From Paragordius varius (Eukaryota; Nematomorpha): a stretch of 64,000 nt of DNA. The notes below the pieces were generated by a model that saw only the letters and a program-made list of their open reading frames with translations, was not told where the DNA came from and did not search any database. Shown here one piece after another: positions 39,601 through 54,600 of this stretch. Position 1 is the first letter of the stretch. The number at the start of each line of letters is the position of its first letter. The stretch covers positions 6,076,001 to 6,140,000 of the forward strand of contig OZ176051.1 of assembly GCA_964247055.1 (NCBI GenBank). Direction: 5' to 3'. The position numbers and the translations under genes were made by a program.

Positions 39601-42600
39601 TTTTATTTATTTTTTCAAAATATTTTATTGTTAATATTTTACGCGTAATTAAATAAGTCTGGGGTTGCCATTTTTCATAATAATTGTAATATATTAATAA
39701 TTTTGTAAAATTATAAAAAATTTGGTTCAAAGTATAAATGTTTTTAAAAATGAAAAATTTTGTATAATAAAATATTGATAAATATATTAGGGTTAAAAAA
39801 TAAAAATAATAGATGAATATATACATATGTTACTGTTAGCATTCTCAAAAAATTTATGGATCAATTTGAAGTGTTTACGGACTCTCTCCAAATAGGACCA
39901 AAATATTTGAAATCAATGATGATGAGTTATAGCCCGAAAGTACATAAATATTTTTGGGGTGAATTTGAATTGTTCGAGGGTTTAATGTTTAAATATTAAT
40001 CTTTTTGGTAATTGAAACACTAAATTTCTACAAAGGTACAGATTATGCACCTATTATATAACTTTCAATCAAATATTCTTATAAGACCAAAATTTATTTT
40101 TTTATTCATTCTACTATTTTAAATCTAAAGAAATATATTTTTTGAAAAGGTTTCATTCTATATCGACATCGTAACAACGTGTAAATCCAGTTGGTTGTTG
40201 TGCCAAAATCGATTCGATAATAATAATTACGATAACACCTTCTTATTAATGAATGTTAGAAATTTTACAGATTATAACTGTACGAATACCGAAATGCATC
40301 TGCACGAGCGTTATAGTTCAAATCGGCCAGATTTTGTAAGACTTTATTTATTCCATGAACATGTTAATAAAATTTGAGAAAATTTTTTCTTTACTAACAT
40401 ATATATTTATATATAATAAAGGGTGAGTTTGTTTTAAACAGTTTTTACCATTATTCTGTAAAAGTATTTAGCTTAATTCTTAAAATTGGATACTGGAACA
40501 TAAAATTTGTAATAATATACAGTTTAGTTCTTTTTTTATTTAAGGGTAAGGATTTAAATTATATCCGGACTTTTGAAAGCTTTAACACTCGCTTGCCCGG
40601 TTGACAGTGATGATGAATGTGCGTAGTTTCGGAATTCGAACTGGCATGTAGTGTAGGAGTCAGCACCCTACCTACTATACCCGCTTCTTTTAAAAGATTG
40701 TAATCATGGTCACGATACCAATGCAAAGCGTGATACATCTAGTAGCTCTCACGGTTAAGAAGTTAATCACTAAAAATTAAAGAATCAAATAAAATATAAA
40801 TAAATTTAGTGAAAAAGCATGGTTAATTCATTTTGTTTAGTTTTTTTAAAGAATATATTTTTTGATATTATTAATGATCATTTATAGTTAGGAATGGCTG
40901 CAAACATAATAAGAGGTCACATGGCTTATGCTTTTTTGACCGGTTAATCCATCCATATTTGTATCACATTTTTTTAAGTAAATGGGAAAATCTTTTTAAA
41001 AGTCTCTAGGTTTATCCAGGATGCAACTCATTACATAAAACCTTAAATGATTTTCAAAAATACTGGCATATGCCCACAATATACTGATTTAGTTAGGTTA
41101 AAATTTTGACACAGCACTAGTATTATTAGGCCTTAAATTGTTTTATCTTAAAAGATTTTTCGTTAAAAAGATTTGGCGTGGAAATTCTGAGATTGTTAAT
41201 GATATAGCGATGCTGAAGCACGTTTTGAAAGACCTATATGTAAGACGTATCATTAAAAACATCAAAAAATATTTTCATCAAAGTGAAAATATCGAAATTC
41301 AACCATATTGATAAAACTTATATCGTTTTTGTTGGTGTTTTTGATTGTTTTTAATAAACTCGTGCACACAGGGAAGAATCATATACCTATTTTATTTTTT
41401 CTGTTCACCAAATATAATTGTGATATAATATGGAAAATATGAGGATATATAATCTACATATTTATAAATATGGAAAATGCTGACTTTGTGATCTGGTTAG
41501 ACCCATTCAAATCCAAATATCGAAAAAGTATAATCATTAATCAATGCCCCGACATTAGCCTTGCCCTTTTAGGCCTGTTCGGGCTCACCCCATGTAAAAA
41601 ACGCGCTTTTTTGAAAACAGAAGTCCACAAAATTCGTGTCTTTGAGACAATTTTCCGGAGAACGTGTTGGACCATTCAATTTCAAATATGATTTTTATTT
41701 AGTTATTTTCGATTGCGCCGAACATAGTCGTCTCGCTTTTTTGATTAGGCCCTCTTTTTACCCGCTCCCCCCGTAAATGGCCACCTTTTTCAAAAAATAA
41801 AGTCCACAAAAATATTTTTTTGAATTGATTTTTTGCCCAAGGTATGAGACCGTAAAAATTCAATATGAATTCCACGTATTCCCTGTTAAAAGGCAAAATT
41901 TTAGTCAGGCGTTTCTTTGAGTATAGCTGCTGGGTAAGGAGCTACCCGCTAAAAACTGATTCCTCATGTAACTTTGTGATCTGTTTCCGAAAAACCGGTG
42001 AACTTATTCAAATCCAAACATCAAAAAAATATAATCATTAAATGTCCCGACAATAGCTTCGCCCTTTTTTGGAACTAGGCCCCCAGTTTGGGCCTATCCC
42101 GTGTAAAAAAAATGTTGAGACTATATTCCGGAAAACGTGTTGGACCATTCAATTTCAAATATGATTTTTGTTTACTTATATTTGCTCGCGCCGAACATAG
42201 TCGACTCACTTTTTTGATTTAGGCCCTCTCTTTACCCGCTCCTCCTGTAAAATGCCATTTTTAAAAAAAAACAAAGTCCACAAAAATAATTTTTTGATTG
42301 TGTTTTTTTGCCTAAGGTATGAGACCGTAAAAATTCAATAAAAATTCCACGTATTCCCTGTTAAAAGGCAAAAAATTTAGTCAGGCGTTTCTTTGATGAT
42401 AGCTGCTGAGTAAAGAGCTACCCGCGAAAAACTGACCCGTCATATCGGAATAGCGTGCTTTTGGGGCTTAATTTAAGAAAACATATCAGGCCATATGAGT
42501 TATAGCTGCTTAAAGTATTACCCGTAAAGAGTCAAAAATTTTAGTCGAGCGGAATATTATTAACCGTTAAATAGGCCTTACTCCTTAAAAATGCGCTATC

Positions 42601-45600
42601 ATTGAACTATTATTTAGTTTCAAAACCATTCTTCCATAAACAATTAGGAATGAACGATTATTCCAGATATAAAGGCAAATTTTTTATCTAACTACATTTT
42701 TATATTGGCCTCTGGGTAGGGGGATACCCGCCTTTAACTGCGCATTCATATCCATACAGCATGTCTTTGGAGCCAAATTTCAGAATATGACACTATGTGA
42801 AATATTTTAAAACTTCGTGCCGCATACCAAAATTGCTTATAAAATTAAAAATGCCCCCTCCCCCCCACCAGAAGTCCGAAGAACTTCCTCAAGCTGCGTA
42901 GCAGCACGAAATTTAAGCTAGTAGTATTATAACTATTTTTAGCATTAATTAATCGGAAGAAATTTTTTTTCACATTTTGAATAAAATGGTCAATTGGTTT
43001 CATCGATTTAAAATAATTGATAGCACACACATGCATATCTGTTAATTTGAAGTTAATATATTTTGGAAGGTAAATAATGGATTTTTTAATCGAAAAAATG
43101 GGGGTTAACGCCATATAAAAGATATAAATGCCAAAAAATTAGCCAAAATGTTCATTTTCGGTAATATCAAAATATGTATCTATATTGATAAAATGACTTA
43201 AATTGTTAGAAATCCAATGTAGCTCCAATAATACACAAATTTTAAAGATGTTTTACGGCTTTGCTAAAATTAAGGGTGGTTTAAACTCATAAATTTTTAC
43301 TTTGTTAAATGCAGCTTCATATATGAAAAGTTTTTGATGTACTTCCCTAGCTCGTGATAATTTAAATACATGGGCAAATTAATAAATGTAAAATTAAAGT
43401 GTATGAAATAAATAACATTTTCATATTTTACATGTACTCTTATATTTTTTTAACTTTTGCGATATTTTTTGTAAGTTATAACCAAAAGTAATTTGTAAAA
43501 TTAAAAAGGGAGGTTGTTATCACATTTATCCGTGACTATTTTAATACTTAAATACAACACACTCATTTTAGTCCTTCGATTCAAATTGGGGTAGTTGGAT
43601 ACCCCAGGGATGTTATAAATCAAATACTTTAAAAAGTATGGAAGGACTCAAAACCATGGCAATATTTTGCACTTATATAACATTAATAAACTGAAATATA
43701 TAAAAAAAATATTCAAATATACTTGATATTACTTATTTTAAGCTAAAACCGAAAGGTAAAAATTTGGTCAGCGTGACATAGGTCAAATTGTAAAATTGAA
43801 AAATTATACAAACTAAACCGCTTTTTCTATTTCTATCGATGTTAGATGTAATTTATATAAACAATTAGCTTTAGATTTACCCTTAAAAATAAATAAAGAC
43901 GATATTTTGCAAAATGTTTGTAAAATAAAAATGGCGTCGAAGTAGTTTGAGATGGAACTTTTTTTTGAAAACAAATTTTTATTAAGGTATTTTGGCATGT
44001 TGATATAATATACATCAGGATAGAAGCATAAATATAAATTGGGACCGTTTCCTTCAGTAGTTTTTTAAAAATATTAATTCAAAATTAGTCTGGGGTATTT
44101 AGATACCCCAATTTGAAGTGTATATATATAGTAAAATTTCAAGCCCATTACTTAATATCATACAAATTATAGCGAAAATACCGATCAGTTGTTTGGTACG
44201 TTTGAATTTTGCATTTATTTTATAGAGCCATCATATTAAAATCCTTAAAAAAACCTATCTAGGCATTTGATATTTACCAATATAGCATGCTTTATTTTTT
44301 AACAGTTTAGACTGTATATACAACACAAATTTAATGGATATTATTCACTTGAAATTTGGAAGAATGGTAATGCTTTGTACCAGATTGTAAACGAGATTTA
44401 TTCTAACCGAAAATTGAACATTCTGTATGAATATAGTGAAATATCAGACTTAAGACAACAGTACAACACTTCTATAACGGGTTATATATCGTTTACAAAG
44501 TGCAACACCAAAGCTTCTGAAGACAAGAGTATGTTTACTTATTTGTTAAAACATTTGGTGTGCAATAAACTTTCAAAACAAATATTTTTTTTAAAAAAAC
44601 CTGTTTCGTAGGTATTCTAATATTAGTTGGTAATTATTAAAAATATTTCTTATAATTTCAAAATCTCATCTTCAAAAACCTCAACTTAAAAATAAAATAA
44701 GTCATAATTAACTGCAAATATTTTGGGGGCAGCTTATGATATTTATTACCCCGGTGGCAATTTTATTTAAATACCATTTTAAAATTGAACAATCATTTAT
44801 GCTCATACATTTTCATAATTATAAAAAATTTAATAATTTTTTTATTTTTGTTACTTTTAAAATTGAATTTTAATCAAAGTGCTAATTTATTTATTTTACT
44901 CTTTTTTTTGAAAATGCAGGACTGCTGTACTTGGAAGGATTGTGTTCTACATTTTTTGTTGATGGTCAAACGTATAATGTGATATCCATATCACATAGTG
45001 TTAGGCCAAGACGGTTCAGATTATATCAGTATAATGATAAAATTAGTTTATAGTTAATATAATTTACAATTTTGGTTTCCCAAATTTCTTAACATTTTTT
45101 AATTTTACTTAGATTAATATAATATCTATATATTTATATAAATGGAAAGTGGTGGCTTTGTGATCTGTTTCCGAAAAACCGGTTGACCCATCCAAATTCA
45201 AATATCGAAAAATATAATCATTAATGAATTCCCCGACAATAGCTTCGCTCTTTTTTGAATTAGGTCCCCAGTTGAGACCCACCCCGTGTAAAACGGCTTT
45301 TTTGAAAAGTCCACAAAAATCGTGTCTTTGAGTCAATTTCCGGAAAACGTGTTGGACCATTTTATTTCAAATGTGATTATTTTACTTATTTTCGATTGCG
45401 TTGAACGTGGCCGGCTCGCTTTTTTAATTTAGCCCCTCTTTTTACCCGCTCCCCCCGTAAAATGCCATTTTTTCAAAAAAAAGTCCACAAAAATTATTTT
45501 TTGAATCTATTTTTTGCCCAAAGTATGAAACAGTGAATTAATAAGGATTCCAGGTATTTCCTGTTAAAAGGCAAAAATTTTAGTCCGTTTCTGTGATGAT

Positions 45601-48600
45601 TGGAGGAGATACCCGCTAAAAACTGACCCATCATATCAAAATAGCGTGCTTTTGGGACTAAATTTATAAAAACCTCTCAAGTCATATGATTTCAATTACT
45701 GCTAAAATATTCCGTAACAAGGCAAAAATGTAGATCGTATAGTTTTTTATAATAAGCCGTAAATTAGGCCCTTCTCACCCTAAAAAATGCGCCACCATAG
45801 AATAATTTTTTAAACTTTGAGACAATCATTCCGAAAACTAATGAGAGCAAATGGAATTAATTATGATTCCAGGTATTCTCCAGGAAAAAAATTTCATCAA
45901 GCGCTTTTTTGTATCAGCTTCGGGTAGGGAGCTACCCGGCTATAACTGCACCACCATATCATAGCGTTGTCAGGATTAATTTTCAGAAATCATTCGATAT
46001 AAGTTTTAGGGCCTGAAATATTACCCGTAAAAAGACAAAAATTTAAGTCGAGCGAATTTTTTATAATACAGGTTAAATAGGCTGGGTAGGGAGCTGTCAC
46101 TATATCGATACAGCTTGCCTTTGGAGCCAAATTTCAGAAAACTTATGAGACTATGTGAGTTTAATAATGGCCCTTAATATTTATTACTCTTTAAAAAAAT
46201 ATTTTAGCATAGGGGGTTATTTCAATGAGCCGCTAAGAAAGGTTTTACGCCCTGAAAAATTTGCCGCCATAGAACAATTTAGTTTTGAAGCAATATTTCC
46301 AAGATCACGAACATATGGACATTATAATTACAGATAATCCCCATATAAAGACAAAAATTTTGCCCGACGCTTTTTTATACCTTGGGTAAGTACCCGACAA
46401 AAACTGTAATATAGAAATTGCGCTGTTTTGAAATTAATTTATATCTTATGCCATATGTGCTTATTTAAAGCGAAATATTACCCTTAGTTATGTATAAATT
46501 AAGGAGTTTTTTTATAAGCCGTTAATTTAGGCCCTTTATACCCTAAAATACGCCATAACAATTATTGAATGTGGAGGTATTTTTTCGAATAACCCAAGAC
46601 ACTATAAGGATGATTCCAAATATTTTCCCTATAAAGGCAAAAAAATCAACTTAGCGCTTTTTCTATATAAACTTATGGGTATAGGTCTACCGGTTTAAAA
46701 CTGCGTCATACAAAAATGGCTTTTTGGAGCTAATTTTCAAAAAGCCTAAGAAGCCCTACGAGTTCAATAAATAAATATTGCCCATAAAAAGGTAAATAGC
46801 GGTTTTTTCCGTCTTCAATTTGGGGCCCATACACCAGTAAACAATATATTAGTATGAATGCACCGGTTTGAAAATCCTATGAGATCATAGCTATTAAATA
46901 ATGTTTCGAAATAATCCACATATATGGATCATTTTATTGTCCTTTTTTTGAAATAGCCCCCGCCCTCCCCCCGCCCCAGAAGTAAGAACTTTCTCGGGCT
47001 GCATAGCAGCATGAGATTTACGCTAGTATCATATAATTTCTTTGCAATAATCTTTTCACATAAATGAATATATATTTATATATAAATATATATCATAGTT
47101 AGTAGAAGTTTGGCATGTTATGCAATTTTTAAATTTAAAATGCATTTTCTGGTGATTTTCAAATTTAATATTCATTCTCTAGTTCCAAAAAATTGATTAG
47201 AAAATACAAATAAACTTAAAATATCATTTAACTCAAAATTATTGGTAATGTAAAATGAATAAAAGTCTTATCTAGCAACAAATCCATATTATCTTATAAC
47301 TATTATTATTATTTTGTTTTCAAAAAATTGCTTAAAATTTAGTTCAATACATTGCGAATATATTGTATTTTAGCAATTTGGAGTTATACCATTACCAAAA
47401 TTATGTTGTGATGTTTGTATCAGCTGACTTTAAGCATGTTATAGAGCCAAATCGAGAAGGATTCGAACTTCTACCAAGACGATTAGATGTTGTCCAGTTT
47501 GTATCCGTTGCCGATGTCTCCATTTTAAACCTCAAAAAGGTTTGATTTACAGCAAATTTATGGCTATATGTGCACTCTTCAATTTAATAATTAAATTTAG
47601 TATCGTATTTAAGCATGATAAAAAGAGGGGAAGCAAAATATATCGTGGTTAAATGATGGAATGATATCTCTAAATTTGATATTAAAATTAGGTTATAGGA
47701 GCTGATAAGATCATTTATATGTAAATATTATTGTTTGGTCAACAATTTAAACAATATTTTAAAGTGCCATATTAACACATCCTTTTGGGGTTGTCGTATA
47801 CCACAGGTATTAATAAGCATAGACAAAATTTAATTATATGTATTTTGTATTCTACGTGCATCATACTTAAAAAACATTTTTAATAGAATCATAAAGAAAA
47901 TATCAAAGTACAGCCAAAATTTTGGGGTTATGATAAATTGCAAAAAAATAATGGAATCAATATGTAATAATTTAATGAACCTAAATCAAAAATCGATTAC
48001 ATCAGCAAATTTTAGCAATTTGCTTTTATTTATTGGTTTTTCAAAAACCAAAATCCGGGTCATTGACCAAGGTATATCTTGTATCTTAACAATAAATAAT
48101 TCAATTTAGCTCATATATCTGTAAGCAATAATCTTGTATTGTATAATTAATAATAATCACCTTTTTAAAAAAATATAAAGTTCATAGGTTGTTTTTGTAT
48201 GTGATGAATTTACGATGAAAACAATAAATTAATCAATGTTATATCATTTTTAGTACTGCCTGATGCTTTTTTTAAAAACTTCAATCCCTTAAAATATCTA
48301 CTAAGGAAAAAAGTCGCGGTTGGTAAAATGTTAAAATCATTACGCCATTTTTTGCATATTACTTTTAAATAATAATTTATGAAAAATATTTAATATATAA
48401 CATATTCTGGTTGATACATTGCCTTTTATTTTTTGGACGATTACGTTTTGGGGTGGTACACTCCACAGAGCTTAAATTTATTTTTTAAATAATTGTCATA
48501 CAATGTTATACTGTAATGATAATTAACCTCCATGTATTTACAGTTTTTTAACTTCCTTAAAACCCGATTAAAACGAACAGATGATTTTAAAACTATCAGG

Positions 48601-51600
48601 TATTCAATGGTTAAATGTTGCCTGTAAGTTTTTTCAATGATTACTTACATATTCTAACCATAAATATTTTTATTTACTTGTTGAAATAATAGCGGCGAAA
48701 AAGTTGAGATAAGGTTTTTTACAATTTTATATTAAGGAATTTTTGAAGCATGCGCCAAAAAACTAAAGAAAGCATATTTTTAAATATGATCTAATACCAT
48801 TCTAAGACAATACCCCAAAAGGTAAGGATGTGGTAATTTGGTATAAATCAATAAACAATCCGATGCTGCCCAGAGTCTAAGAACCTTGATAAAAAAAATT
48901 TAGCCTTGAAACGATATAAGCGTCTGTATGATTATATATACTGATTTTTTCACATTTTAAAAATTGTGTTTTCTGATATAATGCACCTAGAAGTCTAATG
49001 CATTGGAAATTTAATATAATAAAGATTTTAATAGTTATTCAGATTTTAAATACGAAACACAAGTTAATGAATTGTTACTCTTGCTTGAGCACCATTTGAT
49101 AATAAAACCCTACATATTTACTACTGTAGAATGAGTTGCATGAACCCGAAATATTTCTATAAAAATAGTAGTATTTGTAAATTCATGCTTTAAATAAATT
49201 AAATTATTGCTGAATTTAAATAATTTTACTTATTATAAATTATTATTTGTGGTTTTTTATTCAAGTTTCTGATCGGCGTACCACCAAGCTTCACTGGAAC
49301 CTGTACTCTAAAACTTTTTGAAATGGACACCCATAATTATATCAACATGACGCTTAGTAATATAGTAAGTTTTATTTATATTAGTTAACAGAATTATTTA
49401 ATTTAAAATTGATTTGTGTATAGCCATATAATAGCAATAAAGAATTGATGATGGTTTTTTAGTGAAGATTACATAATTATAAAAAAGTGTTTTGATTACA
49501 GTTTTTATAAGCGAAACAGTTTTGTTCTTGTTCGAATTTTTTATCCCATATTTAAAAAAAAAATTGCCAATCAAATAATTTAGTTTCCAATAATTTTTAA
49601 TTTGGTTCCGATTCCATTAATATATTTTGATTAAATACATCAGGTGTATTTTTTGATGAATTCCTAAACACAAGTGTGAATAAATATAGCCAAAAAGATA
49701 AAAATTAAAACGGTATTTTGTGCCCTACTTTTCTATGTATAATATATATTTTTTAGGTCTGTATATAAAAATAAAAGATTGAAAAAATATTAATTAGGGT
49801 TTTACCAAAACGGTTTCAATTTAAATATATCTGGTGTTGACCTTTATTTTTATTTCAGTTTAGCATAAGGCAAAGTATGGATGATGTTTTGATATTTGAA
49901 GGCCATTATCCCAATCCAAGAAATTATTCGATTCCTCACGTATTGCTAGATTCCATTTGGTGTCCAAAACACGATACTCCAAATTTAATCATACAATCAT
50001 TGGAGGGAGCCGATAACTATAATTTTACCATTGTCAGATACATCCGTCATTGCCCAAAACCGAAAATCACTACATCGCAGTAATGATTGAAAAAGTCAAC
50101 TACTTGCTAAATTTGATATTTAATGTGAAAAGCATTAATTAATAAATTAGCTACCTTTATCATACAGTATTCAGAACAAAGTGGGATGAAATTATTTCGC
50201 AGAATATACCAGTATGAGTAAATACTAATGTGACCAGATAGGCTGTTTTTCGCAGTACAGTACTGGGTTTTTAGAAAAAACTGCGCATGTACTGCGTCCA
50301 CTTTTGTATGCTTTTTGAAATTTATAAAAAATTAATTTTTTATAAATATATATTAACCTCTTTTAAAAAAATTATTTTACCATCTGCAAAAATAACCCCT
50401 AATTTAGAAAGAATACGTTCATTTTGTGGTTAAAAAACTAGGATTGGCCCATTTTGAATTGGTTAATATTTTATTTTCTGCTCGAATTATATATAAAACT
50501 TATAGCAGCCTTCGCGCACTATAAATCTCGGACTCAACACTGTGGGATTCAAGCTAATGGCCATTTCGCTCAGGGCTTCTGCAAAAAATGATGCCTCAAA
50601 ATTTAAAAATAACAATATTAATTAATGATATAAATGTTTGATCAGGCTTAGAATGTTCATTTTGTTATAATAATCAAACGTAAAATTATATAGAAAATTG
50701 TTATTCCCGTAACATAATATATAAAAATTATTATAGATGGCATATTATTTCGTAATAACCTTTTATCGTATCTAAAAATTAAGAGTACATATTCTATAAT
50801 CATTAGGTGGGCGGTATAATATTTCTTTTTTTAATAATAATTTTTATTAGTTTTTTCATTTTTTTATAAACGAATTTGAGTTATGAACGTACTTCAAACT
50901 ATTGTGAAGCATGATGAAAACCCTATAACGCTTGAAGATATATAAACCCTATTTTCTAAATAATTCGATCATGTTGAACATACTATAGAGCAGTGATACT
51001 CAAACCGCGGCCCGCAGTGTGCTTTAAAAATGCACTATGACTGATATTTAATTTTTTTTAAATAATATTTATTTTTTACCCAATTTGAAATGTAGAAAAA
51101 TTTTCTACATTAAAATGATTTTAAAATTTATGATTTATGGGCACACGTTGTTTCGTCTTCTTTTCTTTTTAAAATTTTTATTGCATTTCTTTTTTGTTTT
51201 CACCCATTGCACATACATTTCATTGCTATCCTGCATCATTTTTAAAACTCATTCTCATAAAATATTTTCAACTCAATATCATTATTCGACCTGTTTTTTA
51301 TAGCATAATTCAATTTATATTCCTATCTTTTTTACATAATATTTAAACATAAATTCAAAGGATGACATCTAATGCCAAAAAACGTAAATTATCCGATGAA
51401 AATCGCTCCTTTAAAAAAGAATGGGAAACTAATTTTTTTGTCGTTTTAAATAACAATGTTGCTACCTGCCTTATATGCAAAGACCAATATTGAAAGACAT
51501 TTTAAATCCATCATTCTCATAAATTACCAGAAAATCTTGAGGAAAGAAATGAAAAATATAAAAATTTTAAGGAATTATACGAGAAAGAAAAATCTATTAT

Positions 51601-54600
51601 GGCCATAGCTTTTTCCCAGGAAAAAGCTGTAACATTAGCTTCGTATGAAATATGCTATATTTTAGGAAAAAAAATGAAACCGTTTACTGATTCCCAACTA
51701 ATAAAAGAATGTTTAATAAATGGTTGCACTTTTTTATTTGATAAATTCCATAATAAAGATCAAATCATGAGGCAAATTAAAAAACTTCAACTTTCTGATT
51801 AAACATGTGCTCGACGCATTGAAGATATGTCTAAATATATTTTTAACAATACATAATTGCCTCTGAAAAATTGCAAATACTTCAGTATTGCCGATTCTAG
51901 CACTGATATAAGTTCAACACCTCAATGTGCTCTCTTCGTGAGATTTTGCAACGACAACATAATCAACGAGGAATATTTGAAATTTTTACCAATGAATAAT
52001 ACCACAAAAGGCAGTGATTTTCTTGAAGTAATTAGCTTTTTCGATAATAATGGTATATCTATGAAAAAATTGGTTTCGATCTGCACAGATGGCTGTCCCT
52101 CTATGATTGGAATAAACAAAGGGTTTATTTCTCTTTTAAAAAACAAATATAATTTGCAAAATCTATTATCCTTTCACTGCTTTATTCATCAGCAAAACTT
52201 GGTTTCGCGTGTAAAAGAGAATCACTAAATTTAGTAATTAAAACGGTTGTGGATATAGTTAACTACATCCGTGGCAGAGAATTCAATCACCGTAAATTCA
52301 AAAACCTTCTGAAAGATATCCACAGTGAGTTTGATGATATTCTTTTGTACACCGCTGTGAGGTGGCTAAGCCTTAGCAAAGTATTGAATAGATTTTTTGA
52401 TTTAGGACATGAAATTCTATTATTTATAAAAGATAACAGAAAGTTTGACGAGGAAATTAATAGTGACAAATGGTGGGTTTTATTAGCCTACCTTTGCGAC
52501 ATTACTTATAAACTTAGTACTTTTAATACAAGTCTTCAAGGGAGCAAAATAATAACCCAATTTGCTAATCATATATTTGCTTTTGAAGAAAAATTAATAA
52601 TATATAAACAGGATTTTATAGATAAAACACTCCTACATTTTCCAACACTCAAAACGATTCATAAAGAAAATATGGAATTTACCGCGGATATCAATTTAAT
52701 AATAGACAATCATTTAACATTTTTATTTAATGAGATGAAATTCAGATTTTAAGAATTAAAAAATATAAAAAATTGCTTAAAGCTAGTGGAAAATCCATGG
52801 CATATGAGTATATCCAACATTAAGCAACTTGAGCTTTTCGGTTTTGATCAGGCGGTTATCATTAAAGAATTCGTTGATTTTAAAAATGATTCCAATTTGG
52901 AAGCTATATTTAAGGAAAACCGTAGAGAAGAAAGATATGTAGAGTTTTGGCAAGTTGTGCCAAATAAATATGAAAATATAAAAAAATGTGTTCAAGTTGT
53001 CTTAACTATTTTTCCATCAACTTACACATGTGAGACGGCATATTCAAAAATGAAGTATATTAAGAATACTTACAGAAATCGCTTAACTAATGATCATATG
53101 GACGACATATTAAGAATGGCCTGCCATGAGGCGAAACCAAATTTGTCAAAAATTATTGGTTAATATAAAAATAAATGTTGTTATCAATATATTTTAATTT
53201 TTAAAACTAAATGGTACAAAACGAATTTTTAGCTGGATTTACATGCGACCCGCAAAAAATATATTGTGCTGATTTAGAGTATAATTATGTGCGTTGTCAA
53301 ATAGCTGTGGAATATTTGCCATTATAAGGTTCATGGCCCTCGAAAAAAAAATATGTTTTATTTGGCCCGTCAAATTTTTTTGGTGAGTACCACTGCTATA
53401 GAGTGAGTAATTTTTAAAGGTTTGTTTGCTTGCAAATTTTGGTGAATTTTTGTAAAAAAACACAATTTTTATTTAACATAATTTTGAACGAACGAATATT
53501 AAAAGTCTGAGTGAGGAAAATATACAGCATTGTTGAATTTTATAAAGTGTTATAACAACCGTTTATATCGTTTCCACATGCTGAAAAGAGTGTTAAGTAC
53601 GCTTTAACAAAATTTTGTTAAAAATTAAATTTTTGAAAGTAAGCATCTTTATAAAATAAATTTAGTTGATATCAAAATTTAATATATAAATTATTACACA
53701 ATGTCGGAATTATTACGTTTTTAAGCGAAAAATCCATTTAGAAAAAGGCAAAAAAATTGGGACTTTGAGAGCCACATCTAAAAATTAAAATTTTTAAAAA
53801 CTTTGTTTTATTATTAGTTTTTTTATTTAGTGATATTTTTTGGAATATAGCATTTACACCAAAAAATATATTTAAAAAAATTGCGCACCTTTTGCATTTA
53901 TAGGGAGCACTTACCCTAATAAATAACTTTCTTAAATAACTCGTAAAGGTTAAAAACAAAACCATAATAATCCTATATTTTCCTATTAGATTATATATAT
54001 ATTACATCAGGATATTTTTTTAAAATGTGTTTATTACCACACCGATGGTGTGAAAACAAGCAATGCATATTTAAATTTTGTACTGCGTTTAAGTTCAAAA
54101 TATTTGGTCACATTAAAGTATACATTGCTAGAAAGTTATTAATTATTGGCAAATAGTATATGCCAGTGGTTGTTATACTATGGGTCGAGACCCTAGGGGG
54201 CGAGTGATAAAAAACAATTTAACATAAATGTTTTTAACTTGTAAAATTATTGAGATAAAGAAAAATAAACATCATCGTAAATAAATATTTTGTTTCGAAA
54301 AGTATGTTTATCCCAGCTAAATTCCATTCATGTATAAATTTTAAGGATGAGATTGAAATATTTTTAACTGAACGAAAATGTGAATTTGCTGCTTTTTTTC
54401 CAAAATGTCTTGTTATCCAAGCTGTGCTATTTTTCAGATATTTTCGCGAAGTTCAACGATTTTAACTTCTCTCTTCGAGGAAAAGGTTGGGATAAAGATA
54501 AAATTGAAAGTTTTATTAAAAAGATCTGCATTTAGAAAAGAAGAATAATAAAAAATTTCGAGTGTCGACAATTTTGAATTGAGAAAATTCATTGCATGAC

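Larger units (their letters stand above)
50226..54115 (+). mobile_element. Non-autonomous hAT element, copy 2, split by a later hAT
   Basis: It starts TAATGTGACCAGATAGGCTG and ends TATTTGGTCACATTA. The sequence is co-linear with 25153-26646 once the 2405-bp insert at 50991-53395 and one copy of its 8-bp duplication are removed. No clean target-site duplication is visible around it (GTAAATAC against AAGTATAC), so its flanks have changed or been rearranged. Confidence 0.75.

Noticed and set aside
39554-39826. Minus-strand 90-codon frame in intron 2
   Set aside because: Very rich in Ile/Tyr/Phe/Lys as expected from AT-rich intron sequence; no counterpart in copy 2.
46155-46337. 60-codon frame inside the Helitron array
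   Set aside because: It lies in degenerate tandem repeats and is not kept in neighbouring units.
51085-51303. Hydrophobic 72-codon frame within the hAT 5' region
   Set aside because: It lies before the transposase start in T-rich sequence, typical of chance hydrophobic frames.
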